Assembly: GCF_003217775.1 (NCBI RefSeq) | Contig: NZ_QJVJ01000006.1 | Coordinates: 248,001-312,000, forward strand | Direction: 5' to 3' | Origin: Paenibacillus flagellatus | GTDB lineage: Bacteria > Bacillota > Bacilli > Paenibacillales > NBRC-103111 | Length of the DNA: 64,000 nucleotides | Shown here: positions 17,747 to 25,318 of the stretch, one piece after another | Layout: every line of letters starts with the position of its first letter | Position numbering within the stretch: the stretch's first letter is position 1 | Program-made: the position numbers and the translations under genes | The notes under the pieces: generated by a model | What the model was told of the DNA's origin: nothing | The model's database searches: none | The model's input: the letters and a program-made list of their open reading frames with translations, nothing else

Positions 17747-17792
17747 CGAGGCGAAATAGGCAGTCGTTTCATTTTACATTAACTAGAAAATA

Positions 17793-17811
17793 TGATATCA
17801 TGTCAATATCA
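17793..17811. promoter_or_regulatory. Inverted repeat upstream of the SPFH gene
   Basis: TGATAT and ATATCA flank a 7-base centre. The repeat overlaps a -10-like TATGAT at 17791-17796, so it is a candidate operator, possibly for the Arc-like protein encoded downstream. Confidence 0.45.
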
Positions 17812-17846
17812 AAACAAAATCATATACTCGAAGGGGAGAGGATGGC

Positions 17847-18686
17847 ATGAAAGAAAAGAAAACATGGCACATTAACGGTTTCGTGGGAATCGTCCTATTG
17901 CTGGCCCTCGCCGGCTTGTCGGCGTACGCCTTCTTCAAGGAGCAGCCGGTCGTCGGCGTCGCGCTCGCCGTCGTGGCCGTCGCCATGCTGACTTCGATCT
18001 CGATCATTCAGCCGAACCAATCGAGCGCGATTATTTTTTTCGGGAAATATTTGGGGACCGTGCGTGAAGGCGGCTTCTGGCTCGTCACCCCGTTCAGCAC
18101 GCAGAAAAAAATATCGCTGCGCGTACGCAACTTCAATAGCGCCAAGCTGAAAGTAAACGACATCGACGGCAACCCGATCGAGATCGCCGCCGTCGTCGTC
18201 TTCCGGGTCGTCGATACGGCGAAAGCGCTGTTCGACGTGGACAATTACGAGCAGTTCGTGGAAATCCAAAGCGAGACCGCGCTGCGTCACGTGGCCAGCA
18301 AATACCCGTACGACAATCTCGACCGCGACGGGTACTCGCTGCGCGGCAATACGGAGGAGGTCGCGGCGGAGCTGGCGAAGGAGCTGCAAAGCCGGCTGGC
18401 CGTCGCCGGCGTCGAAGTGATCGAGGCGCGGCTGACGCACCTCGCCTACTCGACCGAGATCGCCAGCGCCATGCTGCAGCGCCAGCAAGCGGCGGCCATC
18501 ATCTCGGCGAGGGAGAAAATCGTCGAAGGCGCCGTCGGCATGGTGCAGATGGCCATCTCCCGTCTGGAGCGGGACGGGCTGACGCTCGACGAGGAGCGGA
18601 AGGCGGCGATGATCAACAATTTGATGGTAGCCATCGTCTCCGACCGGTCCGCGCAGCCGGTCGTCAACGCCGGCTCGCTGTATTGA
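17847..18686 (+). CDS. SPFH/Band 7 domain membrane protein
   Basis: 279 residues. Two hydrophobic segments at about 9-28 and 35-54 anchor the protein, and an SPFH domain follows from about 55 (PNQSSAIIFFGKYLGTV) with a helical tail rich in Ala, Glu and Arg (QRQQAAAIISAREKIVEGA). SPFH proteins oligomerise at membranes and organise protein or lipid domains. AAGGGGAGAG precedes the ATG. The next gene, nine bases on, encodes an Arc-like DNA-binding protein, a pairing that suggests a small co-regulated unit. Confidence 0.92.
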   Translation: MKEKKTWHINGFVGIVLLLALAGLSAYAFFKEQPVVGVALAVVAVAMLTSISIIQPNQSSAIIFFGKYLGTVREGGFWLVTPFSTQKKISLRVRNFNSAKLKVNDIDGNPIEIAAVVVFRVVDTAKALFDVDNYEQFVEIQSETALRHVASKYPYDNLDRDGYSLRGNTEEVAAELAKELQSRLAVAGVEVIEARLTHLAYSTEIASAMLQRQQAAAIISAREKIVEGAVGMVQMAISRLERDGLTLDEERKAAMINNLMVAIVSDRSAQPVVNAGSLY

Positions 18687-18695
18687 CGGTGCGTC

Positions 18696-18890
18696 ATGTC
18701 CGCCAAGAAAAGCTTTCCTCTGCGGATCGATCCGAAGCTGTACGAAATATTGGAGCGATGGGCGGCGGACGAATTCCGCAGCGTGAACGGGCATTTGGAA
18801 TTTTTGCTGCGGGAAGCGGCGCTCCGGGCGGGACGATTGCCCGGGGGGCGCGTCCCTCCGCCCGATTCCGGCGAGGACCGATCATCGTAA
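18696..18890 (+). CDS. Arc/MetJ-type ribbon-helix-helix protein
   Basis: 64 residues. The N-terminus KKSFPLRIDPKLYEILERW matches the Arc-type strand-helix pattern (alternating Phe, Leu, Ile on the strand), followed by NGHLEFLLREAAL as the second helix; the tail is Gly/Pro-rich. Such proteins bind DNA as dimers. It directly follows the SPFH gene, so autoregulation through the inverted repeat at 17793 is plausible but unproven. The SD is weak (GACGGTG). Confidence 0.8.
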   Translation: MSAKKSFPLRIDPKLYEILERWAADEFRSVNGHLEFLLREAALRAGRLPGGRVPPPDSGEDRSS

Positions 18891-18908
18891 CCGACGCTGC
18901 GCCCATAA

Positions 18909-18940
18909 CGAAGCCTCCGGTCATCCGACCGGAGGCTTCG
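18909..18940. terminator. Hairpin terminator between Arc-like and clpP genes
   Basis: A 14-base perfect stem (CGAAGCCTCCGGTC) with a 4-base loop lies between convergent genes. T tracts are modest on both sides. Confidence 0.75.
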
Positions 18941-18945
18941 TCCGT

Positions 18946-19533
18946 TTATTTCACGATTTTGTCGATCAAGCCGTAAGCCAACGCTTCTTCCGCGCCGAAA
19001 AAGGTATCGCGGTCCGTGTCGCGCTCGATCCGCTCCAGCGGCTGGCCGGTCCGGTCGGCCAAAATGCCGTTCAGCGTCGCCCGCGTGCGCAAAATCCAGT
19101 CCGCGCGGATTTTAATATCCGACGCCTGCCCTTGCGCGCCGCCCCACGGCTGGTGGATCATCACCTCGGCGTTCGGCAGCGCCGCCCGCTTGCCCGGGGC
19201 GCCTCCGACCAGGATGATCGACGCGGCCGACGCCGCCATTCCTACGCAAATCGTCGCCACATCGGGCTTGATGAACTGCATCGTATCGTAAATCGCCATG
19301 CAGGCGGTCGTCGATCCGCCCGGAGAGTTGATGTAGATGGAGATGTCCTTCTCCGGGTCTTCGGCCGCCAAAAACAACAGCTGCGCGACGACGGCATTCG
19401 CCATCTGGTCGTGGAACTCGGTCCCGATGAAGATGATCCGGTCCTTGAGCAGACGCGAATAAATGTCGTAAGACCGCTCCCCTCGGTTGCTTTGCTCGAT
19501 CACGATCGGAATATAGTGGCTGGACACGGCCAT
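18946..19533 (-). CDS. clpP: ClpP-family serine protease (paralogue)
   Basis: 195 residues, the normal ClpP length. The catalytic triad is Ser102 (GMAASAAS), His127 (IHQPWGG) and Asp172 (ERDTDRD). The residue after the histidine motif is Trp where most housekeeping ClpPs have Leu (HQPLGG), and the N-terminal segment differs, so this looks like an accessory paralogue. It would form the proteolytic barrel for a Clp ATPase. AAGGAGG precedes the ATG at 19533; a longer frame to 19575 is less likely. It is the last gene of an operon with an unknown protein and a winged-helix regulator. Confidence 0.9.
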   Translation of the reverse strand: MAVSSHYIPIVIEQSNRGERSYDIYSRLLKDRIIFIGTEFHDQMANAVVAQLLFLAAEDPEKDISIYINSPGGSTTACMAIYDTMQFIKPDVATICVGMAASAASIILVGGAPGKRAALPNAEVMIHQPWGGAQGQASDIKIRADWILRTRATLNGILADRTGQPLERIERDTDRDTFFGAEEALAYGLIDKIVK

Positions 19534-19598
19534 CCGCCTCCTTGTCGAAATGAACTCGAACGGGGCGTTGCGCACCCGCCCGGTAAGTTAGCTCCGCA

Positions 19599-19880
19599 TC
19601 AAGCGGCCATGCGGGCTTCCGCGGAAGCCCTCGCCTTGTCCGTCCCGGCCCAGAAGCCGGACCCGACGTACGTGACGACCGCCGCATCCCCCGCGCTGCC
19701 TTCGCGTCCCGGCATCGTCCGGGTGACGACCGTCGCTTCTCCGGCCGACTCGGTCCCCGGGAAGCGCAGCGGGACGACTTGCCCGCCGCCGGCCGCTCTC
19801 TCCGCTTGCCCGGACCGCGACGTGTCCGCGGTGTTCTCCCATACGACGACGGGACGTTCGTTGCGCCGTTCGTCTTTCAT
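19599..19880 (-). CDS. Hypothetical protein between regulator and clpP, 93 residues
   Basis: No family recognised. A charged start (MKDERRNERP) is followed by a low-complexity Gly/Ala/Thr/Val region with repeated VVT motifs. The ATG at 19880 follows GGGGAGGAG by eight bases and starts five bases after the regulator's stop, which supports translation. Its place between the regulator and clpP suggests a substrate, adaptor or partner of the protease, but that is only context. Confidence 0.55.
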   Translation of the reverse strand: MKDERRNERPVVVWENTADTSRSGQAERAAGGGQVVPLRFPGTESAGEATVVTRTMPGREGSAGDAAVVTYVGSGFWAGTDKARASAEARMAA

Positions 19881-19885
19881 TCGCT

Positions 19886-20488
19886 TCACTCCTCCCCGAT
19901 TTGCGGATAGACGGCGACAAGCAGCTGATACGAGGCCGGCCGTTCTTCGTCCCCGGACTTCGCGCCGCCGTACTTTTCCGTCAAGAGGCGGACCGCCTCC
20001 ATGTACTCCTGGACGAACGATTGCCGCTCCCGCTCCCCGGCCAGCTTCACCGTCGCGGCAAGCGACGCGCTATGCACCGTTTCGCCCGCCTCGGACCGCT
20101 CCAGCAGCCGCAGCGCGTCGCGCTTCAGCTTGTCGGACGTCTGCACGAGATGCGACAGCGAGCCGTCCTCCTTCATGCGCCGGACGGTCTCCGGCTCGAA
20201 CCCGAGCGTGTCGGACAAGACGAACGTTTTGGCAATCGCCTGGTACAGCACTTCGACGAGGTTGCGCACTTGCCGCGTGCCCGTCCGGCGGACGAGACCG
20301 GCCTTATCGAGCGCCTTCAGATGGTAGTTGATCCGCTGCGGCGTCTCCCCCATCGCCCGGCCGACCTCGGCCGCCGAAACGGGCTCGCGCATATGCGACA
20401 AGATCGCCGCGCGCAGCGGATTGAGCAGCACGACCGCCTGCTCGGGATCGGTGACGACATACGTTTCCGCAGGCTCCTGCAAGCTCAT
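19886..20488 (-). CDS. Winged-helix (ArsR-like) transcription regulator
   Basis: 200 residues. The N-terminal 90 residues are an ArsR-like winged helix (LLNPLRAAILSHM, then RINYHLKALDKAGLV as recognition helix). A helical C-terminal half follows, without a metal-binding cysteine motif. It is the first gene of the operon with the 93-residue protein and the ClpP paralogue. The promoter upstream contains a perfect inverted repeat overlapping the -10 box, so self-repression is likely. The inducing signal is unknown. Confidence 0.85.
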   Translation of the reverse strand: MSLQEPAETYVVTDPEQAVVLLNPLRAAILSHMREPVSAAEVGRAMGETPQRINYHLKALDKAGLVRRTGTRQVRNLVEVLYQAIAKTFVLSDTLGFEPETVRRMKEDGSLSHLVQTSDKLKRDALRLLERSEAGETVHSASLAATVKLAGERERQSFVQEYMEAVRLLTEKYGGAKSGDEERPASYQLLVAVYPQIGEE

Positions 20489-20519
20489 CGGGCATCACCA
20501 CACATAAATAGTATTGTTT

Positions 20520-20558
20520 ACGTAAAAATATTTTATTACGTTAGCGCCGCATTGTCAA
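20520..20558 (-). promoter_or_regulatory. Promoter and operator of the regulator/ClpP operon
   Basis: On the minus strand TTGACA and TAAAAT are separated by exactly 17 bases. The inverted repeat ACGTAA-N10-TTACGT (20520-20541) covers the -10 box, the classic place for a repressor of its own operon. Confidence 0.7.
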
Positions 20559-20596
20559 ATCGTTTCCGCAGGAGCCCGTTCACCGCTACGGATCAT

Positions 20597-20663
20597 AAAA
20601 AAAGAGACCCGCAAGCAACGGGCTGCGGGTCTTTCGCAAATATATATTTCAAAAAGGGGGTCG
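20597..20663 (-). ncRNA. Candidate small RNA, copy A
   Basis: About 67 nt. It would begin just after a TATAAT box at 20670-20675. The 5' part has CGACCCCCTTTTT, an AT-rich spacer follows, then an 8-base terminator stem (20605-20632) and seven T. A second locus at 31461-31526 has the same order, the same C-rich segment and nearly the same terminator. No protein frame explains the conservation. The C-rich segment could pair with purine-rich ribosome-binding sites, as in known Firmicute C-rich sRNAs. Expression is not shown. The rest of 20489-20825 is the ClpP-operon promoter and this locus. Confidence 0.6.
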
Positions 20664-20669
20664 ACTTTT

Positions 20670-20729
20670 ATTATAGAGCCCGTTCGTTAAAGGAAGATGA
20701 AGTTCATATTTCAATTTCGTTACAAATTC
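20670..20729 (-). promoter_or_regulatory. Promoter and conserved upstream box of small RNA A
   Basis: TATAAT at 20670-20675 has no good -35 at the right distance. Two blocks shared with copy B lie upstream: 20688-20702 (TTAAAGGAAGATGAA on the plus strand) and 20705-20729 (contains TTTCGTTACAAATTC). The second block is centred about 55 bases before the start, a usual place for an activator. Confidence 0.5.
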
Positions 20730-20825
20730 GTCCATTCACCCGGACCCAGCCTCTCCGGAAACCGTATAACGGCGGCGGTTCGCTCCATATACTGTAATAT
20801 TCAAACGAACGAAGGAGGGGTCCGG

Positions 20826-22118
20826 ATGAATGACGCCCGCGAGCTCCCGCGCCTCCGCCGGCTGCTGCGCCGGCTGCTGGCCGTTCCGGAAAACGTCGCC
20901 GGCTATTGGGCCGGCAAGCTGGCCGGCTGGTGGAAGTCGAGCCAGCTGGCGGAAGACGCGACGCCGCTCGCGATCGGCAAGGACGCGGTGCGCGCCCTGC
21001 GCCAGGCGGCCGTCCGCTACGCCGGAGCCGGTTCGGCCGCGCACGAGTCGCCGACGGCGTCGCCGGAGGAGCGCGCCCTGCTGGAATCGATCCGCGACGA
21101 AACGGAGCGGTTCAACCGCAACAACGTCACCCGCACGCAGGCGTACTGGCGGGTATTCGAGCGGCGTCCGGAGCTGCATTGGGCGTTCCTCGCCCACATG
21201 GTGTCGCGCAACGGCGGCTGGAACATGACCGATCTGAAGAGCGAGCTGCTGTCGCGGCTCGTGTCGCCCGCGCGCGCCGAGGCGATTTTCGCATTTTTGG
21301 AACGGGCGAACGCGCTCATTTTCCAGGACGCCTATCCCCAGCTCCGGCTGTACGAAGCTTCGCTCGAGCGCAAGCGCGAGCTGTTCCGGCTGCTGCCCGC
21401 GTTCGGCGTGTCGGCGTTCATGCGGCCGGTGTGGGAGCAGTTTTGGCGGGAGCGCAACTCCGCTCTGCTCACCGTCGCCCTCATCGTCAACGAGCAGCAC
21501 TATATCGAAGGACGCGTCGTCCAAAACGAAACGTTCCGGCGGACCGTGCTCGACACGGCGGCGTTTCAGGCGCAAAGCCTGATGCAGCTGAACGCCGTCG
21601 TCTTCCCGTATGCCGACGCGCAGTCGCCGGGCTCCTCCCGCCGCCTCGCCGGACTCGTCCTCGAAACGTTTTCCGACTTGCGCGAAAGGATCGAGTTCGG
21701 CAAAAAACTGTACGCGATTTTGTTCGCAATGCCCGGATTGGCGCAGTCGATCCGCTCCTTCGCCGCCGCCCGTCCCCATACCGGCTCCCGCGCGGACTAC
21801 TGGCCGCATCTGTTCGCGACCGTGCGCAAGTCCCCGCCGAAGCCCGGATACGCGGAGAAGCTGGACGGCTGCAAGCTGCGGCCCGGCGCCGAGCCGATCT
21901 TCAGCCCGGAGCTGGCGCACGCCTGGAAGGACGTCCCGGTCCGGCCGCCCGAGCGGTACGATTGGTTCCGCCCGGACGACACCGGCCTGCTGTTCGGCGC
22001 TTTCGGCTATCTGGACACGGTGCGTCCTCCGGCTTCCTTCGAGATGACGAACGAATACTGCTTCGTGATGAACAAGCTGGAGCTGGCGCATATGGCCGGG
22101 GAGCTGCTGTTGGAATAG
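20826..22118 (+). CDS. DUF2515 family protein (YppC-like)
   Basis: 430 residues, soluble and Arg/Ala-rich, matching the YppC/DUF2515 family by its length and motifs such as NNVTRTQAYW, RNGGWNMTDLKSELL and NEQHYIEGRVV. The function of the family is unknown. The ATG follows GAAGGAGGGG by six bases. Monocistronic, between the small RNA locus and a convergent exporter operon. Confidence 0.85.
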   Translation: MNDARELPRLRRLLRRLLAVPENVAGYWAGKLAGWWKSSQLAEDATPLAIGKDAVRALRQAAVRYAGAGSAAHESPTASPEERALLESIRDETERFNRNNVTRTQAYWRVFERRPELHWAFLAHMVSRNGGWNMTDLKSELLSRLVSPARAEAIFAFLERANALIFQDAYPQLRLYEASLERKRELFRLLPAFGVSAFMRPVWEQFWRERNSALLTVALIVNEQHYIEGRVVQNETFRRTVLDTAAFQAQSLMQLNAVVFPYADAQSPGSSRRLAGLVLETFSDLRERIEFGKKLYAILFAMPGLAQSIRSFAAARPHTGSRADYWPHLFATVRKSPPKPGYAEKLDGCKLRPGAEPIFSPELAHAWKDVPVRPPERYDWFRPDDTGLLFGAFGYLDTVRPPASFEMTNEYCFVMNKLELAHMAGELLLE

Positions 22119-22154
22119 ATCGGGGAGCGCAACGGTCGCGACTGCCTTCCCGGA

Positions 22155-22976
22155 CTACGTCCGGCGCATATAGGCGCGCACGGTGAGCGGCGCGAAGACG
22201 GCTACGATGACGGCGGCGCCGGCCAAGGAAATGGCGAGATCCGCCCCGATCGTGCCGCTGTTGGCCAGATCGCGTACGGCCGTCACCAGATGCGAGATCG
22301 GGTTCGCGTTCACGAACCATTGAAGCCAGCGCGGCATCGTATCGACCGGCACGAACGAATTGGACAGAAACGTCAGCGGGAACAGCACGATCATCGAAAT
22401 CCCCTGCACGCTGGACGCCGTACGCGCAATGACGCCGAAGAAGGCGAATATCCAGCTGATCGCCCACGAGCATCCGATGACGAGCACCCCGGCCAAGGCG
22501 ACGTACCCCAAGCCCCCGTCCGGACGGTAGCCCATGACGTAGCCCATCGCCAGCGTGAGGATCGTCGCGATCGCATACCGGATCGTGTCCGCCAGCAATG
22601 CTCCCGCCAAAGGCGCGATGCGGGCGATGGGCAGCGATTTGAACCGGTCGAATACGCCCTTGTCCATATCCTCGCGCAGCTGGACGCCGGTGACGATCGA
22701 GGTGGTGATGACGGTCTGGACGAGAATGCCGGGAATGATGATGGGCAAATAGTTTTGCACGTTGCCGGCGATGGCGCCCCCGAAAATATAAGTGAACATG
22801 AGCGTGAAAATAATCGGCTGGATCGTCACGTCGAACAGCTGCTCGGGCGTGCGCCGAATTTTCAACAACCCCCGATAGGCCATCGTCAACGAATGGCGCA
22901 CCGTTTGCCCGAAGCCCGTCGTATTTTTCAACGGACGCGCCCCGTACCGATTCACGACAGAATGGGCCTCTCTCAT
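22155..22976 (-). CDS. ABC-2 type exporter permease (DrrB-like)
   Basis: 273-residue membrane protein with six hydrophobic segments, typical of ABC-2 permeases. Family marks include the TPEQLFDVTIQPIIFTLMF segment and FPLTFLSNSFVP. It forms the channel for the ATPase encoded immediately upstream, and its ATG overlaps that gene's TGA by four bases. Relatives export daunorubicin-type drugs or unknown lipophilic compounds; the substrate here is unknown. Confidence 0.93.
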   Translation of the reverse strand: MREAHSVVNRYGARPLKNTTGFGQTVRHSLTMAYRGLLKIRRTPEQLFDVTIQPIIFTLMFTYIFGGAIAGNVQNYLPIIIPGILVQTVITTSIVTGVQLREDMDKGVFDRFKSLPIARIAPLAGALLADTIRYAIATILTLAMGYVMGYRPDGGLGYVALAGVLVIGCSWAISWIFAFFGVIARTASSVQGISMIVLFPLTFLSNSFVPVDTMPRWLQWFVNANPISHLVTAVRDLANSGTIGADLAISLAGAAVIVAVFAPLTVRAYMRRT

Positions 22977-24001
22977 ACGCTAACCTCCCTCTCCGCATCC
23001 GGACGTCCGGCTTCCGTCGACGCCTTCTCACCCGCGCCGTGACCCGTGATCGTCAAAAACACTTCGTCCAACGTCGGCTTCTGCACGCTGATTTCGGCCA
23101 GCCGGATTCCTTCCGCCCGAAGCGCCACGAGCAGGTCGGTGACGCGATCGGCGTCCGCCATCGGCGCCGTAATGCTCCCGGCCTCCGCCGACATGCCGGA
23201 ACGGACTTGGAGCACCCGCTCGACGATATGCCGGGCGTCCTCGATCCGATGCGAATCCCCGACCCGCACATGCAGCGACGAGGTGCCGACCGACGCCTTC
23301 AGCTCGTCGACCGTTCCTTCGGCGACGACCCTCCCCCGATCGATGACGGCGATCCGGTCGGCGAGCTGATCCGCCTCATCCAAGTACTGCGTGGTCAGCA
23401 GTACGGTCGAGCCGGTATGGACCAGCCGCCGGATCGTCTCCCACATTTGCGCCCGCGTCCGCGGATCGAGCCCGGTCGTCGGTTCGTCCAGGAAGATGAG
23501 CGGCGGCTGGGCGATAAGGCTCGCCGCCAAGTCGAGCCGGCGGCGCATGCCTCCGGAAAACTGCTTCAACGGACGCTTCGCGGCTTCGGTCAAGCCGAAT
23601 TCCTCCAGCAGCTCCGCCGCCTTCCGCCGCGCCTCGGCGCGCCCCAATCCGAGCAGGCGGGAAAAAATGATCAAATTTTCGGTTGCGCTGAGCGACTCGT
23701 CGACCGATGCGTATTGGCCCGTCACCCCGATCAATTGCCGCACGATTTGCGGCTCCTTCACGACGTCGTGTCCGAAGATGGACGCCGTGCCCGCATCCGG
23801 CCGCAGCAGCGTGGCCAGCATGCGGATCGTGGTCGTTTTGCCCGCTCCGTTCGGACCGAGCACCCCGTAAATCGTGCCGGCGCGAACGGTCAGATCGACG
23901 CCGTCCACCGCGCGGTTGGCGCCGAACGCTTTCACGAGCCCGCGGGCTTCGACGGCCCATTCCCCGCTGCCCGGAACCTTATGGACGTATTTATGCTCCA
24001 T
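22973..24001 (-). CDS. ABC exporter ATP-binding protein (DrrA-like)
   Basis: 342 residues. Walker A is GPNGAGKTT (about 49-57), the Q loop lies in GVTGQYASVDE, the signature is FSGGMRRRLD, and Walker B is LIFLDEPTTGLDP. A C-terminal extension of about 100 residues is typical of the DrrA/CcmA group. It powers the permease encoded downstream with which it overlaps. AGGAGAAA precedes the ATG. A perfect 14-base palindrome with an extra half-site lies 43 bases upstream of the start. Confidence 0.94.
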   Translation of the reverse strand: MEHKYVHKVPGSGEWAVEARGLVKAFGANRAVDGVDLTVRAGTIYGVLGPNGAGKTTTIRMLATLLRPDAGTASIFGHDVVKEPQIVRQLIGVTGQYASVDESLSATENLIIFSRLLGLGRAEARRKAAELLEEFGLTEAAKRPLKQFSGGMRRRLDLAASLIAQPPLIFLDEPTTGLDPRTRAQMWETIRRLVHTGSTVLLTTQYLDEADQLADRIAVIDRGRVVAEGTVDELKASVGTSSLHVRVGDSHRIEDARHIVERVLQVRSGMSAEAGSITAPMADADRVTDLLVALRAEGIRLAEISVQKPTLDEVFLTITGHGAGEKASTEAGRPDAEREVSV

Positions 24002-24043
24002 GGCGATTTCTCCTTTCGAACGATTCCATGAGGATGATAACTC

Positions 24044-24068
24044 CCGTTCATGAACGGAATATGAACGG
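24044..24068. promoter_or_regulatory. Triple half-site operator upstream of the DrrAB-like exporter
   Basis: CCGTTCATGAACGG is a perfect 14-base palindrome at 24044-24057. Three bases on, ATGAACGG (24061-24068) repeats one arm. This points to a regulator binding as a dimer plus an extra subunit; the regulator is not identified. Confidence 0.55.
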
Positions 24069-24181
24069 ACGGATCCATAGCTGTATCGTAACGATTTTCG
24101 GGCCGCCGCGATACCATCCGCGGAACGGTTTGCCGATCGGTCTCCGGTAGGAGAACCCGAAGGCCCGCCGCGCCAAACGAG

Positions 24182-24217
24182 AAAACCCCTTTCCGCCGCC
24201 GTAGGGGAAAAGGGGGT
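24182..24217 (-). terminator. Terminator of the AraC-type gene
   Basis: AACCCC and TTTCC pair with GGAAA and GGGGTT around a GC loop, with TTTTC following on the minus strand. Confidence 0.7.
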
Positions 24218-24228
24218 TAAGCGCTTCG

Positions 24229-25104
24229 CTATTCGTTCAGGAAAACCGCGTCGAAGGGCCATTCCTTCCGGTTCACCCGGTAATCGCCCGGGGATTGGCC
24301 CAAGTAGTGGCGGAACACTTTGCCGAAGTAGCTGGGGCTCTCGAAGCCGCACCGCCTGCCGATCTCGGCGACGGGCAGGTCGGTCGCGCGCAGCAGCGAG
24401 ACGGCCGCCTCCACCCGTCTTCGGCGCAAATATTCGAGCGGAGAGCCTTGTCCGAGGTTGCGGAACAGCTTGCACAGATGATGGCCGGTTACGCCGCAAT
24501 GCGCGGCTACGTCCCCGAGCGTCAGCGGCTCCGCGCGCCGTTCCTTCATGAGCCGCTTCGCTTTCCCCACGATCGGGTTGTCGTGCCGGGTCGGGGCGGG
24601 AGCGCCCGTCTCCGGACGAAGCATCGTCAGCGCCCAATCGTAGACGAGGGCGGACAGCGCATATTTGTCGCTTACCCCTTCATCCGCGACGGCCCGGAAC
24701 ATTCTCCACAGCCGGGCGATGGGCGGCGAATCGGGGGCGAGCGCGACGATCGGGCCTTTATGCGCGACGATCCGGTCCCACAGCCTCTCGGCGTCCTCGC
24801 CCTTCACGTTCAGCCATAAAAACTCCCACGGCCGCTTGGAGGCCTTATCGTAATAATAGCGGTGCCGGCTCGGTACTTTGACGAGAAAGCCGGTCTCGGC
24901 GGGCAGGCGGTACGTCGTCGAGTCGAGCTCGATCCGCCCTTCCCCGGACAGCGTATATTGGAAAATGACGTGTCCGCGGTCGCCGCGTTCCGTACCGCTG
25001 TACGAGTAACGGTCCGAATCGGCCGTCTGCCAGCCGATCGAGTCGAGCGTCATGAATGGCGTATCGTCGCCGGTGACGAAGCCGAAGGAGGACGGCAGCT
25101 GCAT
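24229..25104 (-). CDS. AraC family transcription regulator
   Basis: 291 residues. The N-terminal half is a cupin-like sensing domain (IFQYTLSGEGRIE), and the C-terminal 100 residues carry two helix-turn-helix units (LGDVAAHCGVTGHHLCKLFR and GRRCGFESPSYFGKVFRHYLG). The ATG at 25104 follows GGGAGAT; a longer frame is unlikely. It is divergent from the GH31 glycosidase gene, so it probably senses a sugar and controls that enzyme. A promoter and an inverted repeat lie in the shared upstream region. Confidence 0.92.
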   Translation of the reverse strand: MQLPSSFGFVTGDDTPFMTLDSIGWQTADSDRYSYSGTERGDRGHVIFQYTLSGEGRIELDSTTYRLPAETGFLVKVPSRHRYYYDKASKRPWEFLWLNVKGEDAERLWDRIVAHKGPIVALAPDSPPIARLWRMFRAVADEGVSDKYALSALVYDWALTMLRPETGAPAPTRHDNPIVGKAKRLMKERRAEPLTLGDVAAHCGVTGHHLCKLFRNLGQGSPLEYLRRRRVEAAVSLLRATDLPVAEIGRRCGFESPSYFGKVFRHYLGQSPGDYRVNRKEWPFDAVFLNE

Positions 25105-25199
25105 CTGGATATCTCCCGGTTTCCTATGCCATCGATCGCCGATTTCGTTATATCGCGGACTCCCCCACAGCCGTTGCGAGGGCAATCCTCTGCCGATTG

Positions 25200-25255
25200 A
25201 TGGACCATTTTGTTATAGTCCATCTCAATATATTCAGATTGAGGGCGGATGTCAA
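25200..25255 (-). promoter_or_regulatory. Promoter of the AraC gene with adjacent inverted repeat
   Basis: On the minus strand TTGACA (25250-25255) and TATATT (25227-25232) are 17 bases apart. Just downstream the arms ATGGAC and GTCCAT (25200-25223) flank 12 bases, a likely operator in the divergent AraC/GH31 region. Confidence 0.65.
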
Positions 25256-25318
25256 TGCTGGTACGATGGAGGCGATTCGAAGCCGATTGCAATCGGGCGT
25301 GGAAAAGGAGCGTGCGTC

